Shown here: positions 1 through 9,414 of the stretch, in pieces | How positions within the stretch are numbered: position 1 is the first letter of the stretch | Layout: each line of letters starts with the position of its first letter | Source of the DNA: Pelargonium cotyledonis | Taxonomy: Eukaryota; Streptophyta; Magnoliopsida; Geraniales; Geraniaceae | DNA: 22,465 nucleotides | Direction: 5' to 3' | Assembly: GCA_036897625.1 (NCBI GenBank) | Contig: JAYMTA010001004.1 | Span: 1-22,465, forward strand | Position numbers and translations under genes: made by a program | Notes under the pieces: generated by a model | What the model saw: only the letters and a program-made list of their open reading frames with translations | Told to the model about the DNA's origin: nothing | The model's database searches: none

Positions 1-466
1 CGCTCCCGGCGCTTATCAGAAAAGTTACTTCTTACTTATAAAAAAAAAAAAAAAAACATTTCAATTTTTCTTTGTCTATTGTCATTAGTTTCATGTTTCT
101 CCCACATATGATGAGTTTATGGGTTTGTAGTAAAGTACTAAACAAAATATCGTTACAATTAGGTAATAGACCCAATTCAGTTTATGAACATATACATGTC
201 GATCTAATTTGGTTATCTATAATCTCTGATCTTTCAAGCATGGAACCGAAATAATTATTGTCGTTAGTTTATGTCGGTTTCTACGTTTTTAGTAATGGAT
301 TGTAGAAGGACAAAATGTTTGGCAAAGCCCATGTAGCTACCAAATTGTGGAGCTGAGCCCATAAAAGTAGTAGGGTTTAAGGTCTTCCCCATTCTTAAAC
401 CCTGGCCAAACCCTGTATTGTTGAAACCTCCCACAATCATCGAAATCAATTTCGCTAGAAGCAGCC
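1..466. other. 5' flank of the PPR gene, no other gene seen
   Basis: AT-rich spacer that begins mid-sequence and has a 16-18 nt A run near position 40-58. Short reading frames here show no codon pattern or family similarity that I recognise. The only supported content is the promoter-like motif cluster immediately upstream of the PPR start, which is listed separately. Confidence 0.6.
326..415 (+). promoter_or_regulatory. Site II (AGCCCA) pair plus telo box in PPR promoter/leader
   Basis: Two AGCCCA boxes (complement of the TGGGCY site II element) lie at 326-331 and 356-361. A telo box, TAGGGTTT, lies at 371-378, followed by two AAACCCTG half-sites near 397-415. This combination sits 50-140 bp before the ATG at 467. 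It is known in plant promoters of genes for mitochondrial biogenesis and translation, where TCP factors bind site II. That it drives this PPR gene is inferred from position. Confidence 0.55.
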
Positions 467-2329
467 ATGATCATGAATCGAGCAAAGGCCATTCTCGGTC
501 CTCTCAGGATTGCCGCTTCAGTCTTCTCAACTCGGCTTTCCGCGACTCGTCCACTGAGTTATCAGGTGACTCATTTCTCTTCACAGTTCTCGAATCAGTC
601 TTCTGAAACTTCTCGTTGTTTCCACAATACCCATCAAAAGCTCTTCTTCTCTTCCAAATCCGACTCCATGGTCGACCTCCTCTTGCGGGAGGACTGGTCT
701 GCTGAGCTAGAGAGTAAGTTAGGGACCTACCAAACGAGAATGAACCCTGAGAATGTGATCTATGTTCTCAAGGAACTCGAGCACGACCCACAAAAAGCTT
801 GCAGATTTTTCAAGTGGGTCCGTGAGAAAAATGGGTTTAGACCCTCTGATTCTGTATATTGCTTGATGCTTAAAATTGCTGCTCAAAATGAGTCACTCGA
901 CTGTTTTTGGGCCGTTCTTGAGAAGATGAAGGAATTAGGGTTTCGTGTTGATGATGAAACATGTGACACGATTTCGAAAACTCTAATGAGTGGGAAGAAA
1001 GTTAGGGATGCGAAGGTTTTTGTAGAATTTCAGAAAAACATGGTGGAGGATGATGTTGCTATGGCTGCGAACAAGGTGGGAGGTGTTATTTTGTGGATGG
1101 ATTGGAATGATGAGTTGGAGAAAGATTTGGGAGATCTTGAAATTGTGTGGTCGGATAGTTTGGTAATAGGGGTGTTGAAGGAGCTTAATTATCACCCCTT
1201 GAATGCTTTGAAGTTTTTTCACTGGGTTAGTTCGTGTTGTGGTTTTGAGCATAGTGTAGAGACTTATGGAGCCATTTTGAAGGCTCTTGCTCGTGATGAA
1301 TCGATTGAAGAGTTTTGGAGCATGGTTGAGGAGATGAAGGATGCTGGTTTCCCGCTAGATTCGAGCACTTACATACAAGTTTCGAGGCAGATGCAGAAGT
1401 TGAAGATGGTGGAAGAGGTAGTGAAGCTGTATGAGCTTATGATTGATGGACCGATTAAGCCTGATGTTGATCATTGCAACTTACTTTTGAGGAGCATTGC
1501 GGGAAGTGCTTGCGAAGATTCAAATTTGGTGTTTAGAGTTGCAGAGAAGTACAAGGAAGCAGGGTATCCACTGTCTAAGATATGGTATAGCGGGATCCAC
1601 AGATGCTTAGCAAGAATGGGTAACTTTGATGAAGCGGAAAAGATTGTGAAGGAGATGAGAGATGCGGGGTACGAGCCTGACAACATTATATACAGCCAAA
1701 CGGTCTTGGGTCTTTGTAGAGCAAAGAAAGTAGATGAAGCCTGTAAGCTGGTGCTGGAAGACATGGAAGCCCAAGGTTGTCGTCCTGATGTTAGAACTTG
1801 GACTATTTTGATTCAAGGACTCTTTGCGGCTGAAGAACCCGACAAAGCGTTGACAACTTATTTAAAGATGATGGAGCAGAAGTATGAAACTGATTATGTT
1901 CTGTTGGATGTCATGTTAACCGGATTGATAAGTCAGAAGAGGGTAGAGGGCGCATACCAAATGCTCGTTGAGATGGTAAAAAATGCTCATTTAAAACCTT
2001 CCCAATCTACATATAAACACATGATTGAGAAGGTTTTGGGTGAGAAGAAATTTGAAGACGCAATGTACCTTCTACAATTGATGAAGATGCACAGCTACCC
2101 TCCCTATACAAAACCCTTTTACCCATACATCTCAAAGTATGGGACTGCAGATGAGGCTGATGAGTTCCTGAAGGCACAGTTTGGGAGGAAGTTTCCATCG
2201 CCACCAGCCTACCTTAATGTTTTCACTGGTTTGTTTCAGGAGGACAGAGCTTCTGTGGCCACTAAGCTTCTGGAGAAGTGCCCTCATCATATACGCGGAC
2301 ATTCTAAAATTAGTGCACTGTTTAGTTGA
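467..2329 (+). CDS. P-type PPR protein, probably mitochondrial (BIR6-like)
   Basis: Single-exon gene of 620 residues. It likely binds organelle RNA and helps splice or stabilise particular transcripts, as P-type PPR proteins do. The first 46 residues lack acidic residues and contain several Arg and Lys, which fits a mitochondrial presequence. From about residue 75 the protein is helical repeat. Clear 35-residue PPR units occur around residues 365-500, for example those containing DEAEKIVKEMRDAGYEPD and DEACKLVLEDMEAQGCRPD. No PLS, E or DYW tail follows, so it is not an editing-type PPR. Two long N-terminal modules, beginning at residues 75 and 211, align with each other. The length and divergent repeats recall Arabidopsis BIR6 and its relatives, but that assignment is from memory and weak. 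The start is the first ATG of the frame; Met3 is an alternative. It converges on PCH2 with 626 bp between the stops. Confidence 0.9.
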   Translation: MIMNRAKAILGPLRIAASVFSTRLSATRPLSYQVTHFSSQFSNQSSETSRCFHNTHQKLFFSSKSDSMVDLLLREDWSAELESKLGTYQTRMNPENVIYVLKELEHDPQKACRFFKWVREKNGFRPSDSVYCLMLKIAAQNESLDCFWAVLEKMKELGFRVDDETCDTISKTLMSGKKVRDAKVFVEFQKNMVEDDVAMAANKVGGVILWMDWNDELEKDLGDLEIVWSDSLVIGVLKELNYHPLNALKFFHWVSSCCGFEHSVETYGAILKALARDESIEEFWSMVEEMKDAGFPLDSSTYIQVSRQMQKLKMVEEVVKLYELMIDGPIKPDVDHCNLLLRSIAGSACEDSNLVFRVAEKYKEAGYPLSKIWYSGIHRCLARMGNFDEAEKIVKEMRDAGYEPDNIIYSQTVLGLCRAKKVDEACKLVLEDMEAQGCRPDVRTWTILIQGLFAAEEPDKALTTYLKMMEQKYETDYVLLDVMLTGLISQKRVEGAYQMLVEMVKNAHLKPSQSTYKHMIEKVLGEKKFEDAMYLLQLMKMHSYPPYTKPFYPYISKYGTADEADEFLKAQFGRKFPSPPAYLNVFTGLFQEDRASVATKLLEKCPHHIRGHSKISALFS

Positions 2330-2955
2330 GCAACCTGTGGTTTGTCACCTTTACTCAAGTTGAAATCTTGTGTTATGGGCTTCAAGATTTGTACTTGTGT
2401 AAAACATCATTAGGGTTTCATTTTAGCAGATTATGGAAATTGGTGAATAATATCTATGGAATGATGTATGTTAAAGTTTAACTTCATCGTACAGTTTCAT
2501 GTTTTGTCCCTTTTTTTTATTTATTTAAACTAACTAATTGAGCTACACAATAGGAGTAGCTCTTTCCTATCAACACCAAACCCCACCCCATCCAACGCAA
2601 CAGGATTAGAAACCACGACTTCCCACATGGAGATGTGTGTTTTGACCATTGCGTCATCTCCTAAGGGACTGTTTAGTCCCTCTTGATTCAATGGAAAGTG
2701 AAAATTTTGAACTAGCAGAATGATACAGCCCTTGTTATTTGACAGTCAAGAGTGACCAAGATGAACACTTTCAACAGTTAGAATTAGCTACTGAGTACAA
2801 AAGTGTACAGAGTTACAGAAAATTTGATTTTTGCCCCTGGCAATATGGATTAATCATTGTATACTATGGTATCATTACAATCACAGACAAAAAGTAGACT
2901 ACATTTTCAAGATACATAGCAGCCGACAACATCAACTTCATGTTGAGAACTAAAC
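2330..2955. other. Shared 3' intergenic region of two convergent genes
   Basis: No coding signal is visible. This stretch must hold the 3' UTRs and polyadenylation sites of the PPR gene (+) and PCH2 (-). AT-rich stretches near 2440-2530 could serve as polyadenylation context for the + gene. The transcripts may overlap here. Confidence 0.6.
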
Positions 2956-5900
2956 TTAATCAGGCTGCTCGTTACATTCCCGTTTTGCTGTTTCTATGAG
3001 TGTACACAAGAAACTACTAGGATCAGAACTGTTGGGATTCACAAGAGCTGCATGTGCTAAGAAAGGAAGCTTTCTTAATGTTCTTCCACTCAACCCCTGC
3101 AGGAAAGAGCAAAGGCAATGAAATATTTGAAGTAACTATGTAAGAAGAAATATCCTCATTCAGTACAGAAAAGATTTTGTTTCTAACCTCGCATGCCTCT
3201 GCTGCTTCAAGCAATTGTTTGCAGAAGTTTAGTGTTTGAGCCTCCTGAAGTTCAGGTACATTCAGCTTCTCTTTTAAACCAGCAAAATTTGGAAGTACGA
3301 TGCAATCAGAGCCCTGTCGAAATTCCCAATGTTAAAAAGTTATATCAGAATTGGCAAGCCTTGCCTACATTTGCATTCTAGTTAAAATTATTGAGAAGTC
3401 TCCGCACCTGAACATTTGCCAAGATACCCCTTTGAATAAGCTCCTGCAAGCAAGACCTTAGAATTTCGTAGCGAGCTTCAATAGTTGGCGGACCAACATA
3501 AGCCTTGATGTCTGCACGATCAACAAATGCAATATCTGCGATCCAACAATTGGGAATAAAGTCATGCTAAATGTGGAGAATTTCCAGGAAGAAACTGTGT
3601 ATCATGCTCTTAAACCTAAGATTGCTAAATGTAGAAGAGAGTAATTGATGGGAGGCCAATTGTTCAAGTTAATAAGAGAACATTAACATCCGGTGGCTTA
3701 CCAATAGCAGCAGTTATATTGGAGGTGGTCATAATTATCACGTTGGGTGATGATTTCAATTTGTCCATCTGGGTTAGTAATGCATTGACAACCTGAGAGG
3801 CCACTTTCAAGGTGAAATGCATATCTAAATTTTAGATGTGATTGAAAAATAATTTTGTTTCTCTCAACACTTGGCACAAAGTTAGAATTCATATTTAGGG
3901 TCCAGAAAGCAAAGTACCCTTATGGAATCTGAAGGTTCTGAACCAGACAAAGCAGCTTGTCTAGCAGCAGTAAGGCTTTCAACTTCATCTGCATAATCAC
4001 CATTATAAATTTAGAAGTACAAAGACAAGAAAAATAGTTATCTGAAAAACTTAGTCATAGTAGATCTCACCAATCAAAACAAATACCAGATTGGTTTCTT
4101 CCTCTACCATTTCATGAATTTTTTGGAATAGCTTTGCAACCTAAAATTAAAATGTTAATATTAATCAAAACCATGAGCTACGCACATCAAACTTCAACAC
4201 ACATAATCAACTTTTGTTCATACAAACTTACTTAAAGCAAACAAGAATTTCAGTGACATAATAACAGATCAGAAGGACGACGATACAAGCCCTAATGCAC
4301 CAAAACAGGATCCAACAAACGTAACTTATATAACACCTTGGACGAAAAGTTGAAAACTCTTTTTTTCAAGACATGTTTTCATTAAGTTTTATATGATTTA
4401 CAGTAGTTCATAGAAGCTCAACATCCCGTCAAAATAAATCATCTGATAGGCAATTATAAGACCTTATTTTGATAACAAATATCATGTCATGCAAAGAGAG
4501 TACGTAAATTAGAATTTGATAAATACAAAAATAAAGTAAAAAACTCTGATGAAAATTAATACAGTAAAAAAAAAAGTTGCTGATGCTAATTTCATAGAAC
4601 AGATGTATATTGCTTCTTACCAACTTGCCACTCTCAGAGAACCATTTGCTAAACAAAGAATGTGCATTAACTTCAACCAGTAGACTCTGTGGGTATCTGA
4701 TTCGAGAAGTTACACCAGAAAAAAAAAAATCATATTACAACACAATGATGCAAATATCTGTCTGCTACATATATCCAGTGACAAAATTAAGCATCCATCA
4801 GATAGGCACATTACTAAACCTGGAATTAAAACGTATTGAAAGCTTTTGAGCCAGTGCTTTACATAAAGATGTTTTCCCAGTCCCTGGAGGTCCATGTAGG
4901 AGAATAATACTGCAACCACATTTAAATCCAATAAAAATAATCAGAAAATTATACACACAGTAATGTTATGACTTATGAGGGTAATTTGGTACAAGTAGTT
5001 TTTAATGAGTGAGGTTATATTGGTCCTATTCTATAATCTCTACATATACCCTACTGTATATATAAAGAGGAAGGCCAAAAGTAATAAGGTTATGACTTCA
5101 TAAATCTTTTCAGTTCTCTATTGCATACTCTTTCTTTCTTTTTTTGTTACAATTATTCGGGAAGCAACTGTGTTTCCTGGGGAAAATTTATCAAAGGATT
5201 GTAGGAGGAATTGCAATATTCTAACAACAAGCTACACAAATTTAAAAATGTTAAAATTTAGGAACTGGAAATTCCAAGAGACTACAAACCACACTACACG
5301 ACAATTAATCCATGATAACAATCACCTAAAAATGACAAGGCCGCCAATATGCAAGAGTTCACAAAATCTTATTTCCACTAAATGGGTGCTTTGAACTCAA
5401 AGCTAAAAGTAGATATTTCCAATACCAACCAAAATTTTCCATACCGGTTCCAAGAAACAAGGAGAGGATCAACTCCCTTTTCGGTGAAAAGCAGTGCACT
5501 CGCTGCATATCGTAACAACCTTTGCTTGAGACCAGATTCAAAAATTAAGCTGCACAAGCATATGACAATTCAGTATTTTGTTGATTCCAAAAAACAAAGG
5601 AAAAAAGTCATAACTTGCAAAAGCACCTTTCCCACATGCCATCAAATTCCTTTGCAGGAAGAATCCATTCATTGAAACTGGATGGTTGGCCATCCTCACT
5701 CAAATCCTCGCATGGTCCTTCCTCACTAAGCTGCCAAAGCAAAACCCCAATGGCCTCAAAAGTTTGAACAGTGTCATCTAGAGAAAGTCATGAAAAGACT
5801 GCAGAAGCTCCAAGGTGCGAGAATTATTAACCTGCATCTTATGTAAGGGCAGTTTTTGCACAAGATAATGCAAAAAATTCAAATATACTCATTTCGTCCC

Positions 5901-6892
5901 AAAATGAGTGTCCACTTTCCATTTTTGGTTAGTTAGTTATGCATGAAGTACCAACAGTGTCCCTAAGATAAGATAGTTAGAACCTATTGAGTTTGTTACA
6001 GCACTAGCACATAGGGATACAAGGGGGAATGTTTAACTTATCCCTAATCTTTCCAGAAATGGAAAAGTGGACACTCATATTGAGAAGGAGGGAGCATTAC
6101 ATGATGGTGCCACAATCACGAATATAGGACATGAAGAGAGGCTGCATCCGATATGAGTATAAACACCAGATGTAAATATATTACACACGTTAAATAAAAT
6201 TTGAAGGTGAATCACCTGAAAGACATGCACCACAGGTTTGACTTGCCAAAACAAAAGAACACTATGATCCTTTACCCACTCATCTGCATCATGAACAATT
6301 AAAACACAAAATCTGTGATGCTATCTTCATCTTAAGATGAATAACTAAAACATCTGATTAAGTGAACCAAGTGTACCTGTCTCACAAATACAGATTCTTT
6401 GTACATTTTCTGCAAGAAATTGATGCTCAGGAGGTATGGGAATGGGTCCATCAACATAGCTTAAACTCCTTGTCTCAAGCATTCTGAATAAAAAACCAAA
6501 AATTCAGCTCCAAACTCCTCAGCATTTATAGAAACTACTGAAACTAGCCATCCAAACTTGGCGATGTGCATACATACCGTTCGACAGCAGCCCGGACATC
6601 ATCGGAGCGGGCAGTGCAGGAGGGTTTTAAGCTTACCTCAACTGTGAATATTCAATTCAAAAGCAACAAGTTGAGAAATTGAAATGAAAAAGTAAATTTA
6701 AGCTACATATTAGGAGTGATTGTTAGCTAATTGATTACCTGAAACGAGGACCTTGTCTTCGGGGAGCGAAGGAGGATGAGAAGGCGAAGCAGGAGCAGGA
6801 GCAGGAGAAGTTGAGGAGCTTACTACACCGTTCATCTCGGAGATGACTGGTTCTGGGCCGATTGGCGAAGAGATTTCCATGGCAACGCTCAT
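2956..6892 (-). CDS. PCH2: Pachytene checkpoint protein 2 homolog (TRIP13/PCH2 AAA+ ATPase)
   Basis: Complete 14-exon gene, 464 residues. It remodels HORMA proteins (ASY1/HORMAD) in meiotic nuclei and so controls synapsis and crossovers. Exons on the minus strand, in order: 6892-6739, 6641-6578, 6483-6377, 6283-6216, 5730-5627, 5549-5445, 4909-4820, 4696-4621, 4140-4071, 3988-3918, 3792-3702, 3535-3408, 3313-3188, 3096-2956. All introns are GT-AG and frames join without stops. The N-terminal domain covers about residues 45-190. Walker A GPPGTGKT is at 207-214, Walker B VLIDE ends at 281, and sensor 1 Asn is at 328 in MTTSN. FVDRADI at 337-343 carries the likely arginine finger, and SGRTLRKLP (421-429) matches the sensor 2 region. 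The length matches Arabidopsis PCH2. All catalytic motifs are intact, so it should be functional. A second in-frame Met at residue 5 is an alternative start. Confidence 0.95.
4141..5444. other. PCH2 introns 6-8 (long AT-rich introns)
   Basis: Introns 8 (4141-4620), 7 (4697-4819) and 6 (4910-5444) flank exons 8 and 7. They are AT-rich with pyrimidine tracts and hold no gene of their own. Small reading frames that cross the exons are in other frames or run into intron. I see no clear mobile element in them. Confidence 0.6.
5888..6094. mobile_element. Stowaway-like MITE in PCH2 intron 4
   Basis: A 207-bp element with terminal inverted repeats. The left end reads CTCATTTCGTCCC..., and the complement of the right end reads CTCCCTCCTTCTC.... 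Both then share ATGAGTGTCCACTTT, so the inverted match spans about 33 bp. The left flank is TA, as in Tc1/mariner-type target duplications; the right flank is CA, probably mutated. There is no coding capacity, as expected for a non-autonomous element. An internal motif AGTTAGTTATG is shared with the element at 7083, so both belong to one family. Confidence 0.8.
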
Positions 6893-6951
6893 TTTTCAGA
6901 AATTTTGCAATGGATCGCTACAGAGATGGTTTTGGGAAAGAAGACGGTACA

Positions 6952-6960
6952 AAACCCTAA
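6952..6960 (-). promoter_or_regulatory. Telo box upstream of PCH2 start
   Basis: The + strand reads AAACCCTAA, 60-68 bp before the PCH2 ATG, in the presumed 5' UTR or core promoter. Telo boxes are common near plant transcription starts of genes active in dividing cells. Function here is inferred from position only. Confidence 0.4.
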
Positions 6961-7082
6961 GAAATGAGGGCTAATGTTCGAAATTGAGCGGGAATTTCTT
7001 TTGTATTAAATTAAAACAATTTTTTAATCCTAGTTAAAAAAAAAAAAAAAACTTAATCCAGGATTTTTTTTCATAGAAACTA

Positions 7083-7323
7083 CACCTCCGTCCCAAAATA
7101 AGTGTATTGTTTCTTTTGCATTTTTGTCTCAAAATGAGTGTCTTGTTTCATTTTCTAGTAAGTTAGTTATGAATGAATTGTCAATAATATCCTTATAAAA
7201 AGTTAGTTAGAATATCTTAACACATGATCATAAGAATACAATACTAAACATATCATACTAACTATTTTCTCCTTAATTTTTTTCAAAATAAAAAAGAGAA
7301 CACTTATTTTGGAACGGATGGAG
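7083..7323. mobile_element. Stowaway-like MITE upstream of PCH2
   Basis: About 241 bp, flanked on both sides by TA (7081-7082 and 7324-7325). The left end is CACCTCCGTCCCAAAATAAG and the complement of the right end is CTCCATCCGTTCCAAAATAA, a convincing terminal inverted repeat. It belongs to the same family as the intron 4 copy. It also carries a near-duplicate of its own head: GTCTCAAAATGAGTGTCTTG begins about 37 bp after the first head. It lies about 190 bp upstream of the PCH2 ATG and so may fall within that promoter. Confidence 0.85.
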
Positions 7324-7325
7324 TA

Positions 7326-7716
7326 TTATATTTTATTAAATAAATATCTCGATCAATCCTTGATTGCTGGAGAGACGCGACTGCTGAGCCGCTGAAGATC
7401 TATCAGCGTGTTCCAACGGCAGTGGGAGAAGGATCCTGGAGGATCTTTGGTTTTTAAGGTGTAAATCGGTTCAAAATGGTATGTCCCGTTCAGTGTCGTG
7501 TTTTGTCTTTTTTGGAAGTAAGGAATTTATTGATTATAACAGTTAAAGGTGGCGGAAGCAGAATATTGAAGCGTGTGGTTAGTTGTGGAGGAGCAAGGTT
7601 GTAGTTGTTAGTTGCTGCTAAGTAAGACTGATGAATTATTTGTTCGGGTGATGACAATACGGGAAGCCCTTTCATAGATCAAAGATAGGGATCTTGGTTG
7701 GTCTTGTAAGCTTCTG
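7326..7716. other. Spacer without supported gene
   Basis: Moderately GC-richer than its flanks. Short reading frames occur on both strands but none resembles a known family. It precedes the RNase H-like frame at 7717 on the + strand and could be the decayed upstream part of the same retroelement, which I cannot show. Confidence 0.4.
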
Positions 7717-8037
7717 TTGGTTGCTATGATGTTGAAAGGAGCGGCGGGGGAGGGAGTTCCCCAACAAGCCATGTCATATATCGAGATAAGATCTGGGATG
7801 CCATATTGTTATGGTTTGCTAGTTTGGGTATGTATGTTGTTAACTTGTTTTTGTGTGTTTTTAGCTTTTAATTATGAGAACGTGGTGTTTTCTTTTGGTT
7901 TTAGATTGGCGAATGTAGTTGCTCGTAGGTTTGTTAGGGCTTATAGTTCTATGTTTGGTCTTGGTTTCGGGATGCTCCAGTCCCCTGAATGTAACTCGAG
8001 CTTTTAATATTGATTAATTTATAATGCTTCTTGCTTA
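7717..8037 (+). pseudogene. Possible decayed LINE-type RNase H tail
   Basis: A 96-codon frame (7717-8007). Its second half contains RLANVVARRFVRAYSSM followed by SPEC near the stop. This resembles the C-terminal RNase H segment of plant LINE-type elements and RNase H-like fragments, which have an RxAN-VAHxLAR core and a final PPxx motif. The conserved His of VAH is replaced by Arg. No catalytic acidic residues are recognisable upstream, and there is no reverse transcriptase. A short A-rich tail follows at 8037-8046. The first half contains hydrophobic residues with no family match. I read it as a truncated, non-functional relic. It could also be a chance frame. Confidence 0.35.
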
Positions 8038-8046
8038 AAAAAAATA

Positions 8047-8985
8047 AGTATTATGTGATTACAACTTGATAATCAATAAATATCATCTTGAGTTTAATAA
8101 ATTGAGAATAATTTTAAGCGTTTGGATTATTTGTTTTTAAACATTTATATTATCATTTACGTCCTCTCCATTTTCATATAATTTTGTTTGGATCAAATGC
8201 GAGATTAAGAATCGTTTTCATACCAATTTTACAATTTTGTTTATCAAAATAAAAAATTGTTAGAAAAATAAAAATATTTGTCATTTGCGACTGATGAGCA
8301 TTGCAAAAAATATCTAAAAACTATCAACATTTAAAATTAAAATATTTAAAACTGCTCGTGACGGTGCATTGTTCCGTTGACATAATCAGTACTTGTATTG
8401 TTCTGTTGACATAATCAGTACTTGTATAACTCTTGATAATTTATAAAAAACAGTCACTCCAATCTTGTATTTGAACAAAAAAAATTATTAACTTTTAATA
8501 TAGTTACAAATTTATAAAACTTAAGTCTAAAAAATGTAGAAATGAGAATGTGAATCTCATTTCGTCTCCCTCCGTAAAAATATAAATGTGTTGTCTCAAC
8601 AAGATTGCATATTGCCAGCATTGTTTTCTTTTGTCATTTGTCAAATTATTGGAATAATAAATTGCTTTATATAAGTGGAGACCTTTACACTCTCCTTGTA
8701 TATATATATGGATCTCTTAGCTAGTCCTAGAGGTTTTGTGAAGTGTATATATATTATTCCCAAACTCAATTATGACCCTTATAATCTGTGTATAGCTGCA
8801 AGTATTGTTCATAACACAAGTCTCATAAGCAAATATTGAACCAAAGCAACATCAGAACACAAGTCCTTAAAATAACAACAGGCAATTTATTTAAGTATGT
8901 GTGTTCACAACACTAATTAAGACAGAAGCAGAGCCTGAAGCTTGTAAAATAAAGCAAGATCACCAAACCAGCACATATATTCTGC
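8047..8985. other. AT-rich spacer and 3' flank of the small His/Gln-rich gene
   Basis: Strongly AT-rich with no coding frame. It contains a 29-bp tandem duplication (8369-8426), a lone CTCCCTCCGT sequence at 8566-8575 resembling a Stowaway end without a detectable partner, and a TA repeat near 8697-8709. The last hundred bases or so are probably the 3' UTR of the minus-strand gene ending at 8986. Confidence 0.6.
8369..8426. repeat. 29-bp tandem duplication, two copies
   Basis: Copies at 8369-8397 and 8398-8426 are directly adjacent and differ at one base (TTCCG versus TTCTG). Both contain GACATAATCAGTACTTGTA. This indicates a recent local duplication or a short minisatellite of two units. 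Confidence 0.9.
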
Positions 8986-9369
8986 TTAGTGCACCCTGAA
9001 GGTTGACCACTTGCACATCTGAAACCCTTTGTGCTTTCGCTGGATGAACCCGTCAGCCTCTGAATCGATGCTCTCCTCGGAGTTAACATGTCGGTTCATC
9101 CCATCGTTGTCTTGCTCATGATACTCAATCACCTCAACCTTGTCCTGGAACCTGGGAGTGTGTTGTTGTTGCTTGTTTTGCTGCTGATGATGATCATGAA
9201 CATGATCTTGTTCTTGTTGATCATGTGTCACAACATTTCTCGTGAAGACCTTGTGCACATTGGGGTAGTGAGGGACATCAGTGAGGACACTGGGCATTCT
9301 TTCAATTCTTGAGACATGGTTATGGTAGTCATGAGAGGTGGTGTCCCAACAATTGCTCCTCCTCATCAT
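8986..9369 (-). CDS. Small His/Gln-rich plant protein, function unknown
   Basis: Single-exon frame of 127 residues. The N-terminus (MMRRSNCWDTTSHDYHN) is followed by a low-complexity stretch rich in His, Gln and Asp at about residues 49-70. An acidic segment (SEESIDSEADGF) leads to a basic and aromatic C-terminus (IQRKHKGFQMCKWSTFRVH). The ordered ends around a variable middle look like a real conserved plant protein with a C-terminal motif of the type EADGFIQRKHKGF. I cannot name the family or function. There is no signal peptide or membrane segment. A TATA box lies 38 bp upstream of the first ATG, which supports this start and strand. Met2 would serve equally. The overlapping + strand frame is a shadow. 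Confidence 0.7.
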   Translation of the reverse strand: MMRRSNCWDTTSHDYHNHVSRIERMPSVLTDVPHYPNVHKVFTRNVVTHDQQEQDHVHDHHQQQNKQQQHTPRFQDKVEVIEYHEQDNDGMNRHVNSEESIDSEADGFIQRKHKGFQMCKWSTFRVH

Positions 9370-9406
9370 CTTTTACTACTACAACACAACTCATATGATA
9401 CAAATT

Positions 9407-9414
9407 ATTTTATA
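9407..9414 (-). promoter_or_regulatory. TATA box of the small His/Gln-rich gene
   Basis: On the minus strand this reads TATAAAAT. With normal spacing of about 30 bp, transcription would begin near 9380, giving a leader of only 10-15 nt before the ATG at 9369. The short leader is an inference. Confidence 0.55.

Noticed and set aside
8566..8575. Third Stowaway-type end (CTCCCTCCGT)
   Set aside because: No complementary end could be found nearby, so a full element is not supported.
9088..9312. Leu-rich + strand frame resembling a membrane protein
   Set aside because: It is the antisense of the His/Gln/Asp-rich small protein; the hydrophobic run comes from reading complementary codons.
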